A DNA stretch of 64,000 nucleotides from Terriglobales bacterium (GCA_035573675.1 DATMAB010000015.1:248001-312000), one strand, 5' to 3'. Positions 34,582 to 43,889 are shown, numbered from the stretch's first letter. Notes: generated by a model from the letters alone, not told the origin. Numbers and translations are program-made.

Positions 34582-35100
34582 ATGCGCTGGGTGGAGCGCG
34601 CTTCCCGTTTTGATCTTCCGGTGGAGCTGTTTCCGGCAGTGGTGGAGCGGCTGCGGGGCACACCGGGCCGGATCGAGGAGAAGGTCGCGGGCATCGCGGC
34701 GGACGTGCTGACGCGGCGCAACGGCGACAAGTGGTCCATCCAGGAGCACGTGGGACATCTGCTGGACCTGGACGAACTGCACGCCGGGCGGCTGGACGAC
34801 TACCTGGCGGGCGCTGAAGTGCTGCGGCCTGCCGACATTACCAATCGCAAGACGACGGAGGCGAACCACAACCGGCGTACCATGGCGGAACTCACTCAGG
34901 CCTTCCGTAAGGAGCGGTTGCGCTTCGTCGAGCGGCTGGAGACGTGGGATCCCGAGCGCCGGGGACTGACGGCGATCCACCCCCGGCTGAAGCAGCCCAT
35001 GCGGGTCATCGACATGGCCTGGTTCGTGGCCGAGCACGACGACCACCACCTGGCACGCATGACGGAGCTGGCCAGGAAGTTTTCCGTTCGCTCGGCCTGA
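34582..35100 (+). CDS. DinB/YfiT-superfamily protein
   Basis: 172 residues from ATG 34582. A four-helix DinB fold is indicated by KWSIQEHVGHLLDLDELH and AWFVAEHDDHHLARMTELA, whose histidines (EHVGH, HDDHH) form the usual three-His metal site. The superfamily includes bacillithiol and mycothiol S-transferases and thiol-dependent enzymes. Because bshA and bshC are in the window, a bacillithiol-dependent role is a reasonable inference, not proof. It is divergent from the PilZ gene. Confidence 0.8.
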   Translation: MRWVERASRFDLPVELFPAVVERLRGTPGRIEEKVAGIAADVLTRRNGDKWSIQEHVGHLLDLDELHAGRLDDYLAGAEVLRPADITNRKTTEANHNRRTMAELTQAFRKERLRFVERLETWDPERRGLTAIHPRLKQPMRVIDMAWFVAEHDDHHLARMTELARKFSVRSA

Positions 35101-35101
35101 G

Positions 35102-35470
35102 CTACTTCCCTGCCGGCTCGACCACCACCGCAGTGCCGTAGCAGAGCACTTCGGTCACGCCCTGCATGACCTCGGTGGCATCGTAGCGGACGCCCACGAT
35201 GGCATTGGCGCCGATCTCGGCGGCGTGCTGCAGCATGAGCACGAAGGCTTCGGCGCGGGTCTTCTCGCACAGCTCGGTGAACAAGGTGATGTTGCCGCCG
35301 ACCAGGGTCTGCAGGCTGGCACCCAGAGTGCCGATCACTGAACGTGAGCGCACCACGATGCCCCGCACTACGCCCAGGTTGCGCACGATCCGGTAGCCCT
35401 CGAGGTCGAAGGCCGTTGTTGTCATGTTGTGTTGGACCAAGGATGCCCCCTCGGGTACGAGAATCGCCAC
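35102..35470 (-). CDS. YbjQ-family (UPF0145) protein
   Basis: Up to 122 residues. ATG 35425 ([14 protein letters not shown]) is the start that fits the family, giving 107 residues. [20 protein letters not shown], then [25 protein letters not shown], is the YbjQ signature. The fold is a pentameric alpha/beta barrel annotated as putative heavy-metal binding; its biological role is unclear. It is convergent with the DinB-fold gene. Confidence 0.85.
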   Translation of the reverse strand: MAILVPEGASLVQHNMTTTAFDLEGYRIVRNLGVVRGIVVRSRSVIGTLGASLQTLVGGNITLFTELCEKTRAEAFVLMLQHAAEIGANAIVGVRYDATEVMQGVTEVLCYGTAVVVEPAGK

Positions 35471-35554
35471 GTATCATATCTTGTCACGCGCCCAGGCCCA
35501 TGCCGCGTTTGCCACCGAACCTCCGGATTGACTAGCATTCTTCCGGCAGTTCCT

Positions 35555-36448
35555 ATGCACCGAATCAAGTTGGTTTTCATCCTCGCGACTTTTCTCTTAT
35601 TCCCTCTTTTTGCCGTTTCGCAGTCAGCGCGGCCCAGTTGGGAAGCCATCGAGGAAGCGCTGGGACGCAAGGGACAGTTGCAGGCCGACAGCGTGATGAA
35701 GTTCGGCATGCCGCGTGCGGACCTTAACGTGACCGCCGCCGGCGTTCTGCTCAGGCCAGCGTTTGCGCTGGGCTCGTGGGTGGCGTTCGACGCTCCCGGA
35801 GCCAACGGGCGCATGATGGGAGACCTTGTCCTGACCGAGGATGAAGTCGCGCCCGTCATGGCTAGCCTGCAAGACGGCGGCCTGCAGATCACGGCGTTGC
35901 ACAACCATCTGCTGCACGAGTCGCCGCGAGTTCTTTACATGCACGTCTATGGTCACGGCGATGCCGCGCAACTTGCTTCCGCCGTGAAGACTGCCCTCGC
36001 TCTGACCGGAACGCCCGCCGCTGCGGCCAGCGCAGCGACGGTCGACCTCGGGCTGGACGTGGCCGCAATCGAGCAGGCGCTCGGATACAAAGGGAAGGTC
36101 AACAGCGGCGTGCTGCAGTTCTCCGTGCCGCGCTCGGAGACCATCCGCGAGCACGGCACTGCCGTCCCGAACCCCATGGGTATCGCCACGGCCCTGAACT
36201 TCCAGAGTGCGGCCAACGGGAAAGCCGCCATCACGGGCGATTTTGTGCTCCTAGCGGCGGAGGTGAACCCGGTGATCCGCGCGCTGGGCAAGGCGCACAT
36301 CGCGGTGACGGCGTTGCACAGCCACATGCTCCACGAGACTCCGCGCCTATACTTTTTGCACTTCTGGGCGGTGGACGATGCCGTCTCCCTGGCCCGCGGT
36401 CTGCGGGCTGCGTTGAACCAAACCGCTTCCGTCAAGGCCTCGCCCTGA
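35555..36448 (+). CDS. DUF1259 (LppY/LpqO-like) secreted protein, two domains
   Basis: 297 residues from ATG 35555, with signal peptide (MHRIKLVFILATFLLFPLFA, cut near AVSQS). Two tandem DUF1259 domains of about 130 residues repeat the same motifs: WEAIEEALGRKGQ and MADLVLTEDEV-like in the first (GDLVLTEDEVAPVM, ITALHNHLLHESPR), and IEQALGYKGKVNSG, GDFVLLAAEVNPVI, VTALHSHMLHETPR in the second. The HNHxxHE/HSHxxHE motifs suggest metal binding. The family is known mainly from actinobacterial lipoproteins, and its function is unknown. Confidence 0.82.
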   Translation: MHRIKLVFILATFLLFPLFAVSQSARPSWEAIEEALGRKGQLQADSVMKFGMPRADLNVTAAGVLLRPAFALGSWVAFDAPGANGRMMGDLVLTEDEVAPVMASLQDGGLQITALHNHLLHESPRVLYMHVYGHGDAAQLASAVKTALALTGTPAAAASAATVDLGLDVAAIEQALGYKGKVNSGVLQFSVPRSETIREHGTAVPNPMGIATALNFQSAANGKAAITGDFVLLAAEVNPVIRALGKAHIAVTALHSHMLHETPRLYFLHFWAVDDAVSLARGLRAALNQTASVKASP

Positions 36449-36487
36449 CCGGGCCGGTGGGTGCCGGTCCAATCTCGCAGGGTTAGA

Positions 36488-37378
36488 ATGGCGATGTGGG
36501 AGCCGTGGATGGCTCATTCTCCTGAAGAGCAAAAGGACTTCCTCAAGACGCTGGATGACACCCGGCGCGGCCTGCTGACCGTTTATCGCTCCATCATCAT
36601 CGCCGTCATCGCGGTGGTCACGGTGTTCGCCATCTTTCTTTACTTCAAGATCCAGAACGACGCCTTCCGCGGCTTTCTGACCTTCTACTTCGGAATCCTG
36701 TTCCTGATTTTCATGTTTTGGGCCTTCGGGCAACTGGCGGTCACGCGGAGGACTGTGAGCGAAGACGACCTGCTGGACATCGAACTGAAGAAGTTCGAGC
36801 AGGGCCCGGTGAAGACGTACACCCTGCGCATCGGCAACGCCCCCACGGAGACCGCAAGTCCTGCGACATCGTCTTCCGGCGAGATCAGCGGCTCGCACAC
36901 CTTCAAGCTGCAGTTGGGCAACCTGCCGTTCGAGCCCGAGCCCATCGACGACGGCCTGTTCGCCCTGGCCGATGAATACGTGCGCCAGGGCAAGAGCCTG
37001 GAATGGGTTTGCGGAGTGCTCAGTTCCAAGTACCGAGAGCTGGGCACGGTGGGCCAGGAAGCGTATCGTGCGTTCTTCCAGGCCAGCCTGGAGGCCTGGC
37101 GCGCCAAGGCCTACGGGAGCGCGCCGGCGGGCGTCGTGTCCGCTCCTGAGGATCGTTCGCCGCAGGCGCCGGAAGCTTTCGGTACGGCGTCGTTTGAGCG
37201 TCCGCAATTCGACCGCGCCTTCGAGCGCGCCTCCCCGCCCTCGACGCCGAAAGAGAACCGGCCAAAGCGCGGGCTGTTCACCAAGGCCGAGATGCTGGTC
37301 TTCCTGGTGGTGTTTCTTTCGGTCTGCGCGGCGTTGATCACGGCCTTCATCGTGTTCCAACGCATGCCAGCCGAGTAG
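36488..37378 (+). CDS. Membrane protein of unknown function
   Basis: About 296 residues. Transmembrane helices: two near the N-terminus (SIIIAVIAVVTVFAIFLYF and FLTFYFGILFLIFMFWAFG) and one near the C-terminus (MLVFLVVFLSVCAALITAFI). The ~190-residue loop between is soluble and contains a helical middle (DEYVRQGKSLEWVCGVLSSK) and a Pro/Ser-rich part. The start is ATG 36488 or 36494; a TAGAAT overlaps this point. No family recognised. Not obviously coupled to its neighbours. Confidence 0.6.
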   Translation: MAMWEPWMAHSPEEQKDFLKTLDDTRRGLLTVYRSIIIAVIAVVTVFAIFLYFKIQNDAFRGFLTFYFGILFLIFMFWAFGQLAVTRRTVSEDDLLDIELKKFEQGPVKTYTLRIGNAPTETASPATSSSGEISGSHTFKLQLGNLPFEPEPIDDGLFALADEYVRQGKSLEWVCGVLSSKYRELGTVGQEAYRAFFQASLEAWRAKAYGSAPAGVVSAPEDRSPQAPEAFGTASFERPQFDRAFERASPPSTPKENRPKRGLFTKAEMLVFLVVFLSVCAALITAFIVFQRMPAE

Positions 37379-37443
37379 CGCCCGGCCTCCGCTGTGGCAC
37401 AATAGCGCACTTCTCGAAATCCCGGGTACGATCCGCGAACTCC

Positions 37444-39006
37444 ATGACTCGATACGGTCGCTGCTTCTCTCCACTGCTAGTTCTCATCGCGTTGTCATGC
37501 GGCGCCTGTGCACAGCAGGCCCCGCCCAATCTCGACGCCGACGTTGCGCGCGCCATGAAGACGTTCGAAGTGCCTGGCCTGTCGCTGGCCATCGTGAAGG
37601 ACGGGCAGGTGGTGGTAGCCAAGGGATACGGCGTGCGCAAGCTGGGAGAAGCGGCGCCGGTCGATGCCGGGACGCTGTTCGGCATCGCCTCGAACACCAA
37701 GGTGTTCACGGCAGTGGCGCTCGGGATGCTGGTGGAAGAAGGCAAACTGGAGTGGGACGCGCCCGTGGTCCGGTACCTGCCCTGGTTCCAGATGTGGGAC
37801 CCGTATGTCACGCGTGAGATGACGATTCGCGACTTGCTGGTGCATCGCAGCGGGCTGGGGCTGGGCGCCGGCGACCTGCTGTGGTGGCCGCCTTCGACCT
37901 ACAACCGCCGCGAGATCGCACGCCGCCTGCGGTACCTCCGCCCGGCCACCAGCTTCCGCAGCGCCTACGCCTATGACAACGTGCTCTACCTGGTCGCCGG
38001 GGAGGTGGTCGAAGAGCTGAGCGGGCAGAGCTGGGAGGACTTTGTCAGCGAGCGCATCCTGAAGCGGGTAGGGATGAATGACAGCAACGTGCGCCATTCG
38101 TCGGCGGCCAACGGCGGCAACGTGGCCGCCACGCACGCTCGCATCGAGGGCGTGGTGCGCGTGATCGCTCCATTCGCCAGCGACAACACCAATCCCGCCG
38201 GAGGCATCAATTCCAGTGCTCGCGACATGGCCAAGTGGATGCTGGTGCTGCTGAACCAAGGCCGGTTGGCGGACGGTTCGCGTCTGTATTCGGAAAAGAC
38301 GGCGCGCGAACTCACCTCGCTGGTGACGCCTATCCCCATCGCCGATCCCGAGCCGGAACTGGCGGCATTGAATCCCAACTTTCTGGGCTACGCCTTGGGG
38401 CTTGGGGTGCGCGATTACCGGGGCAAGAAAGTGATCACCCACACCGGCGGGCTGCCCGGCTACGTCTCCCGCGTAACCTGGATTCCCGAGATGAAGCTAG
38501 GCGTGGCGGTGCTGACCAATCAGGAGGCCGGCGAGTCGTTCAACGCGCTGACCTGGAGGGTGGTTGATTTCTACCTGGGCGCGCCGGCAACCGATTGGAT
38601 CGAGGCGTTCGACAAGGTGCGCATACGCACGGAGCAGAAGCACGCCGCCACCGTTCAGAAGGCGGCGGCGGAGCGCGATGCTACGTCGAAGCCTTCCCTG
38701 CCGCTCGAGAAATACGCCGGCACGTATCGTGACGACTGGTACGGCGACATCGAAATCACCCACGCGAACGGCAAGTTGACGCTGCGCTTCACGCGCACGC
38801 CATCGCTGGTGGGCCATCTCGAACCCTGGCAGCACGACACCTTCATCGTGCGCTGGCGCGACCGCGAACTGCGCGCCGACGCTTATGTCACGTTCGCCCT
38901 CCATCCCGACGGCTCCATCGACCAAGCCAAGATGAAGGCCGTTTCGCCGGAAACCGACTTCAGCTTCGACTTCCAGGACCTGCTGCTGAAGCCGGCCCGC
39001 CGCTGA
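37444..39006 (+). CDS. Serine hydrolase, beta-lactamase (class C-like)/D-Ala-D-Ala carboxypeptidase family
   Basis: 520 residues with a signal peptide (MTRYGRCFSPLLVLIALS). The SxxK motif is SNTK in FGIASNTKVFTAVALG (about residue 86), the YxN motif is YDN in AYAYDNVLYLVAGEVV, and HTGG (ITHTGGLPGYVS) is the third active-site element. The C-terminal ~110 residues form a lipocalin-like DUF3471 domain (KYAGTYRDDWYGDIEIT). Such proteins are peptidases or esterases in the periplasm; clinical beta-lactamase activity should not be assumed. Confidence 0.85.
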   Translation: MTRYGRCFSPLLVLIALSCGACAQQAPPNLDADVARAMKTFEVPGLSLAIVKDGQVVVAKGYGVRKLGEAAPVDAGTLFGIASNTKVFTAVALGMLVEEGKLEWDAPVVRYLPWFQMWDPYVTREMTIRDLLVHRSGLGLGAGDLLWWPPSTYNRREIARRLRYLRPATSFRSAYAYDNVLYLVAGEVVEELSGQSWEDFVSERILKRVGMNDSNVRHSSAANGGNVAATHARIEGVVRVIAPFASDNTNPAGGINSSARDMAKWMLVLLNQGRLADGSRLYSEKTARELTSLVTPIPIADPEPELAALNPNFLGYALGLGVRDYRGKKVITHTGGLPGYVSRVTWIPEMKLGVAVLTNQEAGESFNALTWRVVDFYLGAPATDWIEAFDKVRIRTEQKHAATVQKAAAERDATSKPSLPLEKYAGTYRDDWYGDIEITHANGKLTLRFTRTPSLVGHLEPWQHDTFIVRWRDRELRADAYVTFALHPDGSIDQAKMKAVSPETDFSFDFQDLLLKPARR

Positions 39007-39107
39007 TTGCTGAATCCGGCCTCCTCCCGTATACTCGGAATCGGAGACGAGCGCCGTCGGCAACGGCTCTGAATCTTCCGACCCGCCCGGGTGCCGTGCG
39101 GTGCCGA

Positions 39108-39184
39108 GGGCGGTTAGCTCAGTTGGTTAGAGCGCCTGCCTTACAAGCAGGAGGTCGAAGGTTCGAGCCCTTCACTGCCCACCA
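39108..39184 (+). tRNA. tRNA-Val (anticodon TAC)
   Basis: Acceptor GGGCGGT (39108-39114) pairs with ACTGCCC (39174-39180), with ACCA encoded at 39181-39184. The anticodon loop CTTACAA gives TAC. The T-arm GGTTCGAGCCC is standard. 77 nt including CCA. Confidence 0.96.
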
Positions 39185-39235
39185 TCTCCATGGCCTACCG
39201 CTCTCACCGCGCCGCAGGGCGCGGTCCCAGGATGC

Positions 39236-39312
39236 GGGGACGTAGTTCAGCTGGTTAGAACGCTGCCCTGTCACGGCAGAGGTCGCGAGTTCGAATCTCG
39301 TCGTCCCCGCCA
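39236..39312 (+). tRNA. tRNA-Asp (anticodon GTC)
   Basis: Acceptor GGGGACG (39236-39242) pairs with CGTCCCC (39302-39308), discriminator G, CCA encoded at 39310-39312. The anticodon loop CTGTCAC gives GTC. It lies 51 nt after tRNA-Val and is probably co-transcribed with it. Confidence 0.96.
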
Positions 39313-39371
39313 TGTCTTCTTACGCGCTGTCCGCCTTCCGCTTTGCGTGAGGACGGCCTGACGACTCCCAC

Positions 39372-39408
39372 GTCTGCGCCGAACAGCGTGGCGCAGACAT
39401 GGGGCACC
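39372..39408 (+). repeat. Hairpin repeat with ATGGGGCACC tail
   Basis: GTCTGCGCC (39372-39380) and GGCGCAGAC (39390-39398) around GAACAGCGT, followed by ATGGGGCACC. It differs at one base of the loop from the 29.5 kb copy. It lies 60 nt after tRNA-Asp and upstream of bshA. Confidence 0.8.
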
Positions 39409-39521
39409 TTCAGGTACTCACTGCGACGGCGGAATCGCCACGCACTCCCGTATCATCGAATCTTCAACCGGCGGCTTGCGGCCGGCGGCCTTGGGCGGAG
39501 AGCGCATAGCGGAGGGCGGAG

Positions 39522-40664
39522 TTGCGGATCGGCATCACTTGTTATCCCACGTACGGCGGGTCGGGCGTGGTGGCCACGGAGCTGGGGCTGGAGCTGGCCC
39601 GGCGCGGCCACCAGGTGCACTTCATCACCTACGCGCCGCCCATCCGGCTGACCGAGCCGCAGCCGAACATCCACTATCACGAGGTGGACGTCTCGCAGTA
39701 TCCGCTGTTCGAGTATCCGCCCTACGACCTGGCGCTGGCCACCTGCATGGCCGAAGTGGCGGTGAATTACGACCTGGACCTGCTGCACGTGCACTACGCC
39801 ATCCCGCACTCGGTGAGCGCCATGCTGGCGCGCCAGATGCTGGCTGCCGGAAATCCGCCGCGCAAGCTGCCGTTCGTCACCACGCTGCATGGCACGGACA
39901 TCACGCTGGTGGGCGCGGACCGCTCATACCTGCCCATCACGCGCTACAGCATCGAGCAGAGCGACGGCGTCACCGCCATCTCCCATTACCTGCGCGAGCG
40001 GACGCTCAAGGAGTTCGAGCTGAAGAACTCCATCCGCGTCATCCACAACTTCGTGAACTGCAATACGTATTGCCGCGACGCGCACGCCGCTGAGCGCCGC
40101 GCCGAGTACGCGCAGAAGGACGAGCGCATTCTGGTCCATCTTTCGAATTTCCGCCCGGTCAAGCGCGTGCCCGATGTGATCGAGATCTTCGACCGCGTGC
40201 AGAAGAGATTGCCGGCCCGCCTGCTGCTAATTGGCGACGGGCCGGAGCGCTCGCCGGCGGAGTGGCTGGTGCGTCGCAAAGGGATTCAGGACAAGGTGAA
40301 TTTCCTCGGTAAGCAGGAGCGTGTGAACGAAATCCTGGCCGTGGCCGACCTGATGCTCTTGCCCAGCCAACTGGAGTCCTTCGGGCTGGCAGCGCTCGAG
40401 GCCATGGCCTGCGAGGTCCCCAGCGTCGCCAGCCGCGTGGGCGGGATTCCTGAAGTCATCGACCACGGAGAGACCGGCATGCTGGCCGAGGTAGGCGACG
40501 TCGACACCATGGCCCGCTACGCCATTGACCTGCTGGGTGACGAAGCCGCCTTGAAGGCCATGGGCCGCCGCGCCCGCGCCGCCGCCACCGGCCGCTTCTG
40601 CGCGTCCGACATTCTTAAGCAGTATGAGGAGTTCTACCGCTGGGTGCTGGAACGGGCACAGTAA
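39522..40664 (+). CDS. bshA: N-acetyl-alpha-D-glucosaminyl L-malate synthase BshA
   Basis: 380 residues, GT4 glycosyltransferase that joins GlcNAc to L-malate, the first step of bacillithiol synthesis. The N-terminus [21 protein letters not shown] is diagnostic of Bsh[30 protein letters not shown] and the nucleotide-sugar site [21 protein letters not shown] follow. The start is TTG 39522 behind a GGAGGG Shine-Dalgarno. It stands alone after two tRNAs. bshC lies 16 kb away on the other strand, and bshB is not in the window. Confidence 0.95.
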   Translation: MRIGITCYPTYGGSGVVATELGLELARRGHQVHFITYAPPIRLTEPQPNIHYHEVDVSQYPLFEYPPYDLALATCMAEVAVNYDLDLLHVHYAIPHSVSAMLARQMLAAGNPPRKLPFVTTLHGTDITLVGADRSYLPITRYSIEQSDGVTAISHYLRERTLKEFELKNSIRVIHNFVNCNTYCRDAHAAERRAEYAQKDERILVHLSNFRPVKRVPDVIEIFDRVQKRLPARLLLIGDGPERSPAEWLVRRKGIQDKVNFLGKQERVNEILAVADLMLLPSQLESFGLAALEAMACEVPSVASRVGGIPEVIDHGETGMLAEVGDVDTMARYAIDLLGDEAALKAMGRRARAAATGRFCASDILKQYEEFYRWVLERAQ

Positions 40665-40912
40665 CATTTATAGCGTCCCCTTTCCGCTGGACCCTACCCC
40701 CAGGTCCCTCGCTCGGGTCTCGCGCGCTGATGAATTCGCGCGGGTCCCTCCTTCGCTCGGGATGACGGCATCTGGGGGATCGTACGCGGCCAGCAACGTG
40801 GCATGCTCAGGGATTTCACTTCTGTTCCGCTATCGGAACGCAAACCATGTAACGAGTGAATATCGTATTCATCCGCGTATAGTCCGCGTGCATCCGCGGC
40901 GAAAGGGTTGGT
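40665..40912. other. Intergenic spacer with short direct repeats
   Basis: About 250 nt between bshA and the kinase gene (convergent). It contains GGTCCCTC...CGCTCGGG repeated at about 40694 and 40743, and a run of TCCGCG-containing units at about 40868-40900 spaced 10-13 nt. No gene or clear terminator was identified. Confidence 0.5.
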
Positions 40913-42268
40913 TTACCGATGGGTGCTGGAACGCGCCTCGTAGGCCGCCGAGGCCACGGAGTTGGTTTCCGGGCCGAGGTCGGCGACCTGCAGGATGGGC
41001 ACTTCGAGGGTGACTTCGGTGCCGCCGGCGTCGCGGTTCTCGACGCGCATCACGGCGGCATCGCCGTAGAGCACCTGCAGGCGCTCGGCCACGTTGGACA
41101 TGCCGATGCCTGTGCCCGTACCGCTGGGTGCGGCCGGGTCCGCCATGCCCACGCCGTCATCCACTACCTGGATGATGACCTTCCCTTCGGCCATGCGGCT
41201 GCGCAGAATGATCGAGCCGCCCTCCACCTTGGGTGAAAGGCCGTGCTTGATCGAGTTCTCCACCAGCGGCTGAAGAAGCATGCTGGGCACCAGGACGTCG
41301 AGCGAGGCCGGCTCGAGTTCCTTCACCACGCGCAGCTTGTCGCGCCCGAAGCGGACGACTTCGATGTCCAAATAGTCGTCGATGAACTCGACTTCTTCGC
41401 GCAACTGCACGAAGCTGTCGCTCTTGCGCAACAAGCGCCGCAGGATGCTGGCCAGCTTGACGATGAGCTCGCGCGCCTGTTCAGGATCGAAGCGCACCAG
41501 CGACGACACCGAGTTCAGCGTGTTGAACAGGAAATGCGGATTGATCTGCGTCTGCAGCGCCTCCATGCGCGCCTGCAGCAGCAGCTTCTCCTGCTCTTCC
41601 AGCTTCAGCTCGATGCGGGTGTTGTTCCAGATCTTGAGCGGGATGGCGACTACGGCCACGGTGGTGGCGAGCGTGGCCAGCAGCGTGAGCCACTGCGACG
41701 GATCGAGCGCGAACAAGCGCCCCGGAAACAAGCGCGCCAGCCACACGCGCACCAACTCCATCCCCAGCACCCAGAGGAAGAAGCCGGTCTGCCAGTCAAC
41801 GAAGCGGCGGCGCAGCGCGCGGCGAATCCAGCGGTACACGCCCAGGTCCACGAAAGGCGAGAACGACCAGATCTCCTCGTGGTTGGAGGCGAGATGGCGC
41901 AGCACGCCGGCCACGCCTCCCGCCGCCATGGTGAAGGGAATGGCCAGGAACTCGCCGTAGATGAGCGCCGGGAGGGAAACCAGGGCTCCGCCGACCGCGC
42001 CGGCGAAGCGTCCGCCCATCACGCCCATGACGATGGCGGCTTCCAGGCTCAGGTCGGCAGCCAGGAAGTTGCGCACTTGCCCGCGGATGATCACGCCCAG
42101 CGCGAAGGGGATGGCGATGAACAGGACCAGATGGACCTTTTGTTCGGTGGTGCGGTCCTCACGGAACAGCAGCGACTGGAAATAGCGGGAGCGTGCCAGG
42201 GCGCTGGCCACGGCGGCGGCAACGCCCAGCTTGAGCAAAAGCGAGACGAGGATGAGGCGCTGGTCCAT
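40913..42268 (-). CDS. LytS/YehU-type sensor histidine kinase
   Basis: 451 residues. About six N-terminal hydrophobic segments (1-220) resemble the 5TM-Lyt input domain. A His_kinase domain follows: LQTQINPHFLFNTLNSVSSL holds the phosphorylated His, and an HATPase domain has PLVENSIKHGL (N-box), DDGVGM and GTGIGMSNVAERL (G-boxes). LytS/YehU relatives sense cell-wall or small-metabolite signals and pair with LytTR response regulators, but no regulator gene is adjacent, so this kinase appears orphan. Confidence 0.88.
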   Translation of the reverse strand: MDQRLILVSLLLKLGVAAAVASALARSRYFQSLLFREDRTTEQKVHLVLFIAIPFALGVIIRGQVRNFLAADLSLEAAIVMGVMGGRFAGAVGGALVSLPALIYGEFLAIPFTMAAGGVAGVLRHLASNHEEIWSFSPFVDLGVYRWIRRALRRRFVDWQTGFFLWVLGMELVRVWLARLFPGRLFALDPSQWLTLLATLATTVAVVAIPLKIWNNTRIELKLEEQEKLLLQARMEALQTQINPHFLFNTLNSVSSLVRFDPEQARELIVKLASILRRLLRKSDSFVQLREEVEFIDDYLDIEVVRFGRDKLRVVKELEPASLDVLVPSMLLQPLVENSIKHGLSPKVEGGSIILRSRMAEGKVIIQVVDDGVGMADPAAPSGTGTGIGMSNVAERLQVLYGDAAVMRVENRDAGGTEVTLEVPILQVADLGPETNSVASAAYEARSSTHR

Positions 42269-42340
42269 GGAAGCTCTGGCGTAAATCTAGCACGGATGCA
42301 GCAGGCCAGCGCGCCATGCGGCTGGGGCATATAATCGCTG

Positions 42341-42964
42341 ATGAGCATGTCCGCGAATCTGCACAAGACCGCCGAGGCCGACTTCCCTACCCGCTGGGGA
42401 CACTTCCGCATCCTGGGCTTCGAAGGCGACGTGGCGAGTGAGAACGGGCCGCGGCGTGAGGCTGCGGTCGCGCTGGTGATGGGCGACTTGAAAGCCGGAC
42501 CGCCGCTGGTGCGCGTGCACTCGCAGTGCCTGACCGGCGACGTCTTTGGCTCCCTGCGCTGCGACTGCCGCCAGCAACTGGAGCTGGCGCTTTCGCTCAT
42601 CGCTCAGGCCGGAGCGGGCGTGCTGGTGTATGAGCAGCAGGAAGGCCGGGGCATCGGCCTGATGGCCAAACTGCGCGCCTACGAGCTGCAGGACCAGGGC
42701 ATGGACACGGTAGAGGCCAACGAGAGCCTGGGCTTCAAGGCCGATCACCGCGGGTTCGTCTTGCCGGGAGAAATCCTGAAGGCGCTGGGCGTGAAAGAAG
42801 TGCGGCTGCTCTCCAACAACCCGGAGAAGGTGGCGGCGCTGGAGGCCGCCGGCATCCGCGTAGTCGAGCGGGTGCCGTGCGAGGTCGATCCGCATGCTCA
42901 TGCCGAAAACTACTTGCGCGTGAAGAAAGAAAAAATGGGACACCTGATCACAAAGGTGGAGTAG
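42341..42964 (+). CDS. ribA: GTP cyclohydrolase II
   Basis: 207 residues. It opens GTP to start riboflavin synthesis. The zinc-binding cysteines are in CLTGDVFGSLRCDCRQQLEL, the catalytic region in YEQQEGRGIGLMAKLRAYEL, and SNNPEKVAALEAAGI is typical of the C-terminus. It is a stand-alone RibA, not fused to RibB. A TATAAT (42330-42335) ends 5 nt before the first ATG, so the transcript would start at or inside the start codon; ATG 42347 is also possible. No FMN riboswitch is visible. Confidence 0.94.
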   Translation: MSMSANLHKTAEADFPTRWGHFRILGFEGDVASENGPRREAAVALVMGDLKAGPPLVRVHSQCLTGDVFGSLRCDCRQQLELALSLIAQAGAGVLVYEQQEGRGIGLMAKLRAYELQDQGMDTVEANESLGFKADHRGFVLPGEILKALGVKEVRLLSNNPEKVAALEAAGIRVVERVPCEVDPHAHAENYLRVKKEKMGHLITKVE

Positions 42965-42980
42965 CGGGCGCAGGTTTTTG

Positions 42981-43008
42981 GGTCTCGGGTGGCAGGTCTC
43001 AGGTCTCA
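42981..43008 (+). repeat. Tandem heptamer array (GGTCTCA)
   Basis: GGTCTCG, GGTGGCA, GGTCTCA, GGTCTCA in a row, 16 nt after the ribA stop and before the convergent DUF2520 gene. It is a single arm without an inverted partner. Confidence 0.6.
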
Positions 43009-43031
43009 GTGCAAAAAACTGAAAGTGTTGG

Positions 43032-43889
43032 CTAAGAGCCCCTTAGCAATCGCTTGATTCCAGGCTTGTTGGCGGACGGCAGAACCTCCAGCGCACCGCC
43101 GATCAAGGCGACGTATACCGCCCGCGCGCCCCGGATCTTCTTGAGCGCCTTCAAATGTCGGCGGACGGTGCCCACATCACCGCGCTTCACGGGTCCGGAG
43201 AACGCGGCGGCGGCCCCGCGACGCAAGTAGTTCTCCACCGTCTGGCGGACGATGGGGGCGATGGCCTGGCGCACGGATTTTGCCGGGACTCCGGCGGCGC
43301 GAGCAATGCGCTCCGCTGTTGCCAGCGTCACGACGATCAGCGGCGAAGAGAACGAGCCGTAGACGTGATACAGGGGCTTGTTGCGCTTAGGGATGGGAAA
43401 GACGAACCCGCCGAGATCGCGGGCGATGCGGCGGGCAACAGCCACCGCCCGGGGATCTCCCTCGACGGCAAAGGGCACGCCTCGAAGCGAGGGTTGGGCG
43501 CCGGACACGAAAGTCATCATGGGGTGCAGCGTCGCGACCGACGCGCCTCGCAGGCGCAGCGGTCGCAGTTGGTCGCTGGAGAGCGCGCCGCTGGAATGGA
43601 GGGCAACCATGCCTTTCCAGTTCGTCCGCGGCGCGAGGGTGCGCACCACGGCCGGAATGGCATCGTCAGTGACCGCGATCCAGAGCAGGGGGGCGCGGAG
43701 ACGGGCGCTCTCCAACGTGGTCGCGCGCGCTCCGACCCGGCGCGCCAGGCTGCGGGCCCGGCGGCGCGAGGCCGGCTGATCACGGGAAATGACTTCGTCG
43801 ATACGGTAGCCCGCCCGGCGCAGCGCAACCGCCAGGGCCGACCCCAGGTTTCCCGGTCCGACCAGCGCGATGGAAGGTTTGGCAGGCAT
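43032..43889 (-). CDS. Rossmann-fold protein with DUF2520 domain
   Basis: 285 residues. The N-terminal NAD(P)-binding motif is IALVGPGNLGSALAVALRRAGY (residues about 7-28). HSSGALSSDQL and ATLHPMMTFVS match the ketopantoate-reductase-like/YqfB group. The C-terminal helical DUF2520 domain runs from about residue 150 (KPLYHVYGSFSSPLIVVTLA). It probably reduces a keto acid or oxidises an alcohol with NADP, but no substrate is established. The ATG at 43889 is followed closely by GxGxxG as expected. Confidence 0.85.
   Translation of the reverse strand: MPAKPSIALVGPGNLGSALAVALRRAGYRIDEVISRDQPASRRRARSLARRVGARATTLESARLRAPLLWIAVTDDAIPAVVRTLAPRTNWKGMVALHSSGALSSDQLRPLRLRGASVATLHPMMTFVSGAQPSLRGVPFAVEGDPRAVAVARRIARDLGGFVFPIPKRNKPLYHVYGSFSSPLIVVTLATAERIARAAGVPAKSVRQAIAPIVRQTVENYLRRGAAAAFSGPVKRGDVGTVRRHLKALKKIRGARAVYVALIGGALEVLPSANKPGIKRLLRGS

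Noticed and set aside
37444-39006. Antibiotic-resistance beta-lactamase
   Set aside because: SxxK and YxN are present, but the C-terminal DUF3471 domain and overall plan fit general serine hydrolases or peptidases.
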